Shown: positions 1 to 3,808 of the stretch, in pieces
How the letters are laid out: every line of letters starts with the position of its first letter
How positions within the stretch are numbered: position 1 is the first letter of the stretch
NCBI GenBank assembly: GCA_002403905.1
Contig: DHIR01000018.1
Coordinates: 802-7,016 of the forward strand
Direction of reading: 5' to 3'
DNA from: Mucilaginibacter sp. UBA4741
GTDB taxonomy: Bacteria > Bacteroidota > Bacteroidia > Sphingobacteriales > Sphingobacteriaceae
Length of the DNA: 6,215 nucleotides
Program-made: the position numbers and the translations under genes
The notes under the pieces: model-generated
Told to the model about the DNA's origin: nothing
Databases searched by the model: none
What the model saw: only the letters and a program-made list of their open reading frames with translations

Positions 1-115
1 TCCGGATTTATAATCCCGGACTAATTTATAATGGGATTTGTAATCCCAGTCCGTACTGCTTTCTACAATTGGTTACAAATCCACGCGTTATTACGTCCGG
101 GATTGCAAATCCGGA
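1..115. repeat. Cluster of four REP-like palindromic units in inverted pairs
   Basis: Four short imperfect palindromes share a core close to GGATTTGTAATCC. They lie at 1-20 (tccggatttataatcccgga), 32-48 (tgggatttgtaatccca), about 69-82 (tggttacaaatcca, degenerate) and 96-115 (tccgggattgcaaatccgga). The first two read in one direction and the last two in the other. The reverse complement of 96-115 matches 1-20 at 18 of 20 bases, and the 69-82 unit lines up against the 32-48 unit, so 1-48 and about 69-115 form a long imperfect inverted repeat around a spacer of roughly 20 bases. This resembles a REP doublet of the kind mobilised by REP-associated (IS200/IS605-like) tyrosine transposases. That assignment is inference, because no transposase is present here. 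The element may continue upstream of the window. Confidence 0.6.
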
Positions 116-131
116 CTAACGGTAAGCCGTC

Positions 132-262
132 GACTCACCCCGCGACTCTTCGAGCGCGACCCTCTCTTCGCCTCTGGCGAAACGAGGGTCGAAAAATTAA
201 ATAACCCTCTTTCTCGCTTGCGAAAGAGAGGGTGGTCCAGCGTAGCGTAGACCGGGTGAGTC
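132..262. repeat. Multi-hairpin structured intergenic element bounded by 9-bp inverted arms
   Basis: Perfect inverted arms gactcaccc (132-140) and gggtgagtc (254-262) enclose a chain of smaller hairpins. These are 141-158 (cgcg/cgcg plus ctc/gag); 158-190 (gaccctc with gagggtc, and an inner ttcgcc/ggcgaa stem at 167-172 and 176-181); 204-233 (accctct with agagggt, inner tcgc/gcga); and 234-253 (ggtc/gacc around a doubled gcgta). Drawn as one molecule it is a closed stem with several branches. No reading frame of note crosses it, and it lacks a T-tract, so it is not a classical terminator. It looks like a dispersed non-coding repeat of Sphingobacteriaceae intergenic DNA. That family assignment is from memory and unverified; the inverted symmetry is directly visible. 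Confidence 0.6.
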
Positions 263-314
263 CCCGCGTTCAGATTAACAAATTACCCCAATCCCACATC
301 CCAATTAAAAACCG

Positions 315-322
315 TATCTTTG
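315..322 (+). promoter_or_regulatory. Candidate promoter (-7 box) of the rhlE-like helicase gene
   Basis: TATCTTTG fits the Bacteroidota primary sigma factor -7 consensus TAnnTTTG. Transcription would begin near 327-330 and leave a leader of about 95 nt before the ATG at 426, long for this window. No convincing TTTG (-33) box is seen at the usual 19-21 bp upstream. The box partly overlaps one arm of a 9-bp inverted repeat, aaaaccgta (308-316) with tacggtttt (351-359). Confidence 0.5.
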
Positions 323-425
323 CAGAAATAAATATAATACCCGTTAGCTTTACGGTTTTGATCACCGACAAACTCTTCAGATCCGCTATGCAATCGCGTT
401 AGCACATAATAATAAGAAACAATAC

Positions 426-1742
426 ATGTCATTCGAAAATTTAAAATTGATTGAGCCAATTCTCAGGGCTTTAAAAACTGAGGGATATACTATACCCACA
501 CCTATACAAGAACAAGCCATACCCATTGTATTGCAACGCCGCGACCTTTTAGGCTGCGCGCAAACCGGTACCGGTAAAACAGCGGCTTTTTCTATACCTA
601 TTTTACAGTTACTTTACCAGGACAGGTTACAGCATAAAGAGCAAAAAACCATTAAGGCGCTTATACTTACCCCAACGCGCGAACTGGCTATACAAATAAA
701 CGAGAGCCTTGCCGCTTATGGCCGCCATACCGGTTTAAAACATTTGGTGATCTACGGTGGTGTATCGCAAAACCCGCAGACCGAGGCTTTGCGCCGTGGC
801 ATTGATATTTTGGTTGCCACACCTGGCCGTTTACTGGATCTGATGAACCAGCGCTTTGTACACCTTGACCACGTTAAGATGCTGGTACTGGATGAAGCCG
901 ACCGTATGCTGGACATGGGTTTTGTTAATGATGTTAAAAAGGTTATTGCCAAAATACCGGCAAAAAGGCAAACGCTTTTCTTTTCGGCTACTATGCCTAA
1001 AGAGATCCAGCACTTGGCCGATTCGATACTGACCAACCCTGAAAGGGTAGAGGTTACACCCGTATCATCAACCGCTGATACTATTGCGCAGGAGCTTTTT
1101 TATGTAGAGAAGAACGATAAGCGTTCATTATTGGCACATATATTAAAGGATAAAGAAATTAAAACCGCGCTGGTATTTACCCGTACCAAACATGGTGCTG
1201 ATAAAGTGGTGAAGGACCTGGTTAAGATTGGCATCACAGCCGAAGCTATCCACGGTAATAAATCGCAAAACGCCCGTCAACGTGCGTTGAGCAATTTTAA
1301 GGCCCGTACTACCCGTGTGTTGATTGCTACTGATATTGCCGCGCGCGGTATTGATATTGACGAGCTGACCCACGTTATTAACTACGAGATACCTAACATC
1401 CCCGAAACCTACGTACACCGCATTGGCCGTACCGGCCGTGCAGGGGCAAGCGGTATAGCCATGACCTTTTGCGACCAGGAAGAACTGGATTTTTTAAAGG
1501 ATATCCACAAGTTGATAGGCAAAGAAATTCCTATTAATGATGCGCATCCGTATGTAATGAGTCCGCAAAGCATAGTTGCTAACCATGCGGCTGGTGCTGC
1601 TAAAGGCAAAGGTGGTGGCGGTGGTAACAACCGTGGCCGTAGTTTTGGCCGGTCTGACAGGCCTAAGCGCTCAAGTGGCGGTGGTGGCGGCGGCCGAGCC
1701 GATAACCTAAGCGGCGGCAGGCCTAGTGGGAATAGGAGATAA
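426..1742 (+). CDS. rhlE: DEAD-box ATP-dependent RNA helicase, RhlE type
   Basis: Cytoplasmic ATP-dependent RNA helicase that unwinds short duplexes; RhlE-type enzymes act in ribosome assembly, RNA turnover and cold adaptation (family knowledge). All core motifs are present in order: Q motif (F3, then PTPIQ at 25-29), motif I AQTGTGKT (45-52), Ia PTRELA (83-88), GG (111-112), Ib TPGR (132-135), II DEAD (156-159), III SAT (187-189), IV VFTRT (250-254), V ATDIAARGID (301-310) and VI HRIGRTGRAG (331-340). After about residue 395 comes a low-complexity Gly/Arg/Ser tail with glycine runs at 396-400 and 418-423, typical of an RNA-binding RGG-like extension. The 438 residues match a complete RhlE. 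ATG 426 is the first in-frame ATG after the stop at 345-347 and lies just before the Q motif. No Shine-Dalgarno is seen. RhlE fits best; assignment to another DEAD-box subgroup (DeaD/CsdA, SrmB) is less likely because the tail is short. Confidence 0.93.
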   Translation: MSFENLKLIEPILRALKTEGYTIPTPIQEQAIPIVLQRRDLLGCAQTGTGKTAAFSIPILQLLYQDRLQHKEQKTIKALILTPTRELAIQINESLAAYGRHTGLKHLVIYGGVSQNPQTEALRRGIDILVATPGRLLDLMNQRFVHLDHVKMLVLDEADRMLDMGFVNDVKKVIAKIPAKRQTLFFSATMPKEIQHLADSILTNPERVEVTPVSSTADTIAQELFYVEKNDKRSLLAHILKDKEIKTALVFTRTKHGADKVVKDLVKIGITAEAIHGNKSQNARQRALSNFKARTTRVLIATDIAARGIDIDELTHVINYEIPNIPETYVHRIGRTGRAGASGIAMTFCDQEELDFLKDIHKLIGKEIPINDAHPYVMSPQSIVANHAAGAAKGKGGGGGNNRGRSFGRSDRPKRSSGGGGGGRADNLSGGRPSGNRR

Positions 1743-1815
1743 TTAGTTATTAAAGATTAGTTATTAAAGATTAGCTGATCAACCAATCTTTGATCTTTAA
1801 TAACCAATCTTTGAT
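1743..1815. repeat. Nested direct and inverted repeat after rhlE
   Basis: The 14-base unit ttagttattaaaga occurs twice in tandem (1743-1756, 1757-1770), starting immediately after the helicase stop codon. It is followed by aaccaatctttgat twice (1781-1794 and 1802-1815). The second half is an imperfect reverse complement of the first: gttattaaaga (1746-1756, 1760-1770) pairs with tctttaataac (1794-1804), and aaagatt (1766-1772) pairs with aatcttt (1785-1791). The transcript could therefore fold into alternative AT-rich hairpins around an axis near 1778. It may protect or end the rhlE mRNA, but it has no GC-rich stem plus T-run, so calling it a terminator is unsafe. Confidence 0.65.
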
Positions 1816-1836
1816 ATATGTTAACAAGTTAATAAG

Positions 1837-1844
1837 CATATTTG
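1837..1844 (+). promoter_or_regulatory. Weak candidate promoter upstream of the DivIC-like gene
   Basis: CATATTTG differs from the Bacteroidota TAnnTTTG -7 box at the first base only. A TTTG at 1810-1813, 23 bp upstream, could serve as a -33 box, although the spacing is slightly longer than usual. Initiation near 1850 would leave a leader of about 45 nt before the ATG at 1895. It is plausible because the preceding gene is 150 bp away and separated by a repeat. Confidence 0.35.
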
Positions 1845-1894
1845 CATTAGCTATAATTAATAGATAATTTTATATCAAATTACGGTTAACGTTT

Positions 1895-2185
1895 ATGAAA
1901 CGACTGATAGATCTTTTTAAAAACAAATATTTCCTGGTTACAGTAGCCTTTGTGGTTTGGATGGTGTTTTTTGATAAGAACGATCTGTTGTCGCAATACC
2001 AGTACCACCAGGAAGTTAGCAAGTTAAAACAGGAGCGCGATTTTTATAAAGACCAAACTGTTAAAGTAAGCAAGGACCTTGACGAGTTAACCTCTGATCC
2101 CAAAAAACTCGAAAAATTTGCCCGCGAAAAATACCTTATGCGGAAAGATAATGAGGATGTTTTTGTGATAGTAAAAGAGAAATAA
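1895..2185 (+). CDS. Septum formation initiator family protein (DivIC/FtsB-like)
   Basis: Small bitopic inner-membrane protein of the FtsB/DivIC family. Family members bind FtsL and FtsQ/DivIB at the division site and help activate septal peptidoglycan synthesis. The 96 residues show the standard layout. There is a short basic cytoplasmic N-terminus (MKRLIDLFKNK), one hydrophobic segment at about 11-26, and a charged heptad-like coiled coil at about 30-68 rich in K, E, L and Q. The family's C-terminal block follows at about 72-92, with LEKFAREKYLMRKDNEDVFVI. Length is normal for the family. The start is an ATG directly before the basic leader, with no Shine-Dalgarno sequence. It is flanked by repeats on both sides and looks monocistronic. 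Sequence alone does not decide between DivIC and FtsB naming, so no symbol is given. Confidence 0.87.
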   Translation: MKRLIDLFKNKYFLVTVAFVVWMVFFDKNDLLSQYQYHQEVSKLKQERDFYKDQTVKVSKDLDELTSDPKKLEKFAREKYLMRKDNEDVFVIVKEK

Positions 2186-2196
2186 GCCCCACCCAA

Positions 2197-2220
2197 CCCT
2201 CCCCGGTAGGGAGGGCTTTA
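2197..2220 (+). terminator. GC-rich hairpin after the DivIC-like gene, possible weak terminator
   Basis: ccctccc (2197-2203) and gggaggg (2209-2215) form a perfect 7-bp stem with a 5-base cggta loop, 11 bases after the divIC-like stop codon. The tail is cttta followed by an A-run, so the T-tract is short and intrinsic termination would be inefficient. The same kind of hairpin may be a dispersed intergenic repeat in this family that also serves to end transcripts. Confidence 0.45.
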
Positions 2221-2236
2221 AAAAAATATTAAAAAG

Positions 2237-2275
2237 TCTCCCCTTCCGGTCCGAAGGACTCCTATGGAGGGGAGA
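2237..2275. repeat. Imperfect cruciform-like hairpin with tctcccc/ggggaga arms
   Basis: Arms tctcccc (2237-2243) and ggggaga (2269-2275) are perfect inverted copies. Between them are two small inner stems: ccttc/gaagg (2242-2246 with 2253-2257, overlapping the outer arm by two bases) and ctcc/ggag (2259-2262 with 2266-2269). It lies in the middle of the 180-bp gap between the DivIC-like and GldA-like genes. There is no T-run on either side that would make it a strong terminator. It resembles the neighbouring 2197-2215 hairpin in base composition and is probably the same class of intergenic element. Confidence 0.5.
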
Positions 2276-2353
2276 TTATTCACAATATTATTTATTTTTA
2301 AGGAGTTCATGAAGGCTTCGCCATTTAGAGGGGGCAAATTCCCTCCAAATTTC

Positions 2354-2361
2354 TACATTTG
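2354..2361 (+). promoter_or_regulatory. Candidate -7 box directly before the gldA start codon
   Basis: TACATTTG matches TAnnTTTG exactly and ends only four bases before the ATG at 2366. With the start point normally a few bases after this box, the transcript would begin at or next to the ATG, giving a leaderless or nearly leaderless mRNA. A -33 TTTG at ideal spacing is not seen (the nearest candidate is ttta at 2324-2327), so the promoter call is moderate. Confidence 0.4.
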
Positions 2362-2365
2362 AAGC

Positions 2366-3073
2366 ATGAGTATCCGTGTTGAAGGTTTAACAAAAATTTA
2401 TGGCGAACAAAAGGCGGTTGATAACATCAGCTTTACTGCCGAACCGGGTGTATTAGGCTTTTTGGGGCCAAATGGTGCAGGCAAATCAACCACCATGAAA
2501 ATCTTGACCTGCTTTATCCCGCAAACCGGCGGCAAGGCAGAAGTCTGCGGTTTTGATGTAACCACCCAATCGCTTGAAGTTAAACGCAATATCGGCTACC
2601 TGCCCGAAAGTAATGCGCTTTATACAGATATGTATGTAAAGGAATCATTAGGCTTTATTGCCGATATTCACCAAATACATGAGCCTGCAAAGCGTATTGC
2701 TGATATAATAGAAATGACGGATTTGGGCCCCGAGCAGCATAAAAAGATAGGCCAATTATCCAAAGGTTATCGCCAGCGGGTTGGCCTGGCACAAGCTATT
2801 TTGCACGACCCACAGGTGTTAATATTAGATGAGCCTACATCTGGACTAGACCCAAACCAACTTATAGGCATCCGCCAGTTGATATTGGATCTGGGTAAAA
2901 CAAAGACTATTATATTATCTACACATATTATGCAAGAGGTGGAGGCTGTTTGCAACCACGTCATCATCATCAATAAGGGTAAAATTGTAACAAATAATTC
3001 GCTTCAAAATCTAAAAGAAGCAAATAGTAAAACATCATTAGAAGACATATTTATCAAATTAACTAACAAATAG
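2366..3073 (+). CDS. gldA: GldA-type ABC transporter ATP-binding protein, compact form
   Basis: ATPase subunit of a gliding-type ABC transporter, expected to drive the GldF permease encoded downstream. Motifs: A-loop Y12, Walker A GPNGAGKST (34-42), a YLPE block (78-81) with glutamate at the usual Q-loop position (common in the GldA/CcmA branch), signature LSKGYRQR (131-138), Walker B VLILDEP (151-157), D-loop SGLD (159-162) and switch His187. These predict an active ATPase. GldA proteins are usually near 300 residues; this one has 235. It runs from the end of the nucleotide-binding fold (about 212) into SLEDIFIKLT (224-233), which corresponds to the extreme C-terminus of longer relatives, so an intervening segment of about 60 residues is absent. 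No frameshift is evident. ATG 2366 is right because MSIRVEGLTKIYG is the normal family N-terminus. A generic ABC-2 exporter ATPase is the alternative, but proximity to gldF-gldG favours GldA. Confidence 0.8.
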   Translation: MSIRVEGLTKIYGEQKAVDNISFTAEPGVLGFLGPNGAGKSTTMKILTCFIPQTGGKAEVCGFDVTTQSLEVKRNIGYLPESNALYTDMYVKESLGFIADIHQIHEPAKRIADIIEMTDLGPEQHKKIGQLSKGYRQRVGLAQAILHDPQVLILDEPTSGLDPNQLIGIRQLILDLGKTKTIILSTHIMQEVEAVCNHVIIINKGKIVTNNSLQNLKEANSKTSLEDIFIKLTNK

Positions 3074-3093
3074 TATGATTTAAATAATGTTTT

Positions 3094-3101
3094 TATATTT
3101 G
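3094..3101 (+). promoter_or_regulatory. Candidate promoter (-7 box) of the outer-membrane barrel gene
   Basis: TATATTTG matches TAnnTTTG exactly. It lies 20 bases after the gldA stop codon and 47 bases before the ATG at 3149, implying a leader of about 40 nt that is very AT-rich and without a Shine-Dalgarno. No clear TTTG -33 box is seen. It supports independent transcription of the barrel gene rather than simple read-through from gldA. Confidence 0.5.
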
Positions 3102-3148
3102 TGTAACAATTCACAATTTTTATTTAAACCCTTTTAATTCAGTTTTTT

Positions 3149-3673
3149 ATGAAAAAAATTTTATTAGCAGCAGTATTGCTGGCAGGTGTTTCTATGAGCG
3201 GTTTTGCTCAAAAAAAATCAGATAATGGCGGTAAATTTAGTATTGGTCTTGAAGCGGGTATCCCGGTAGGTGATGCCTCTACTTACAACAGTTTTGTTAT
3301 TGGCGGTTCATTAAAATATGACATGCCTATAGCAACAGCAACAGCGATTACCTTATCAGTAGGCTACTCATCTTTTATGGGTAAAACCGTTGCTGGTATT
3401 AAGTATGGGTCAACCGGTTTTGTTCCGGTAAAAGTGGGTGTGAAATATCATTTCGCGGATGCTTTTTATGGTGAGGCACAAATAGGTGCATCATTTGGTA
3501 CACAAAGCGGTAGTAAAACAGGCTTTGCTTATTCACCAGGCATAGGCTACGATTTTGGTGGCGGTTTAGATCTTGGTGTGCGTTACGAAGGATGGTCATA
3601 TAGTAGTAATGGTACAGGTACCACAAGTGCTACTATTAGCCAGATTGCCGCACGGTTAGCTTATAGCTTCTAA
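3149..3673 (+). CDS. Small outer-membrane beta-barrel protein, function unknown
   Basis: Predicted secreted outer-membrane protein of 174 residues. The N-terminus is a textbook Sec signal peptide: MKK, a hydrophobic stretch at 4-15, and a cleavage site after GFA (18-20), leaving mature Gln21. The mature part alternates short amphipathic strands with Gly/Ser/Asn-rich turns (for example FSIGLEAGIPV at 30-40, ITLSVGYSSF at 67-76, VPVKVGVKYHF at 92-102, FYGEAQIGASF at 106-116, LDLGVRYEGWSY at 140-151). It ends in ARLAYSF, with the C-terminal aromatic residue expected of substrates of the BAM assembly machinery. The size suits an eight-stranded barrel of the OMP_b-brl/OmpA-like type. There is no OmpA peptidoglycan-binding domain and no visible catalytic motif. 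It sits between gldA and gldF-gldG but has its own promoter-like box and terminator, so a functional link is possible but not shown. Confidence 0.82.
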   Translation: MKKILLAAVLLAGVSMSGFAQKKSDNGGKFSIGLEAGIPVGDASTYNSFVIGGSLKYDMPIATATAITLSVGYSSFMGKTVAGIKYGSTGFVPVKVGVKYHFADAFYGEAQIGASFGTQSGSKTGFAYSPGIGYDFGGGLDLGVRYEGWSYSSNGTGTTSATISQIAARLAYSF

Positions 3674-3691
3674 TTATTAAAAAATTTAAGC

Positions 3692-3726
3692 AAAGGCTCC
3701 CGGTTTACCGGGGGCTTTTTTGTTTT
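3692..3726 (+). terminator. Strong rho-independent terminator after the barrel gene
   Basis: ggctcccggt pairs with accgggggc (about 3696-3715, one G-U pair) to form a GC-rich stem with a tiny loop. The run of six T and then gtttt follows directly (3716-3726). Flanking AAA/TTT (3692-3694 with 3717-3719) extends the stem. It lies 19 bases after the barrel stop codon and should separate that transcript from gldF-gldG. Confidence 0.9.
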
Positions 3727-3783
3727 GTTCAAAAAAAAGAAGGTATCCTAATCCGTGCGATATGCCATTAGCAAATATTGTTG

Positions 3784-3791
3784 TAATTTCG
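3784..3791 (+). promoter_or_regulatory. Weak candidate promoter of the gldF-gldG fusion
   Basis: TAATTTCG departs from TAnnTTTG at one base. It lies 17 bases before the GTG start at 3809, implying a leader of about 10 nt. No -33 TTTG is found at the right spacing. Because a strong terminator lies just upstream, some promoter must exist in 3727-3808, and this is the best match. An 11-base palindrome gcgtttaacgc (3792-3802) sits right after it, where an operator could act. Confidence 0.3.
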
Positions 3792-3808
3792 GCGTTTAAC
3801 GCTTTGCT

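Noticed and set aside
1..262. CRISPR array or tRNA-like gene suggested by repeated palindromes and a cloverleaf outline
   Set aside because: Units are not regularly spaced direct repeats with unique spacers, and the branched element has no T-loop, CCA end or plausible anticodon arm.
388..402. Four-codon open frame (atg to tag) in the rhlE leader, possible upstream ORF
   Set aside because: Such short frames are expected by chance, and there is no ribosome-binding or stalling motif to support translation.
752..1630. Several minus-strand open frames opposite the helicase gene
   Set aside because: All are antiparallel shadows of conserved helicase motifs. One starts with a poly-proline run that is just the complement of the glycine tail.
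1611..1735. Glycine-codon repeats in the helicase tail as a phase-variable tract
   Set aside because: The runs mix GGT and GGC, are short, and encode a tail that is normally low-complexity in RhlE proteins.
2309..2362. Tiny + strand frame of 17 codons starting at atg 2309, with aaggag just upstream
   Set aside because: Spacing between the purine-rich motif and ATG is only three bases, the product resembles nothing known, and the stretch lies in a repeat-like intergenic region.
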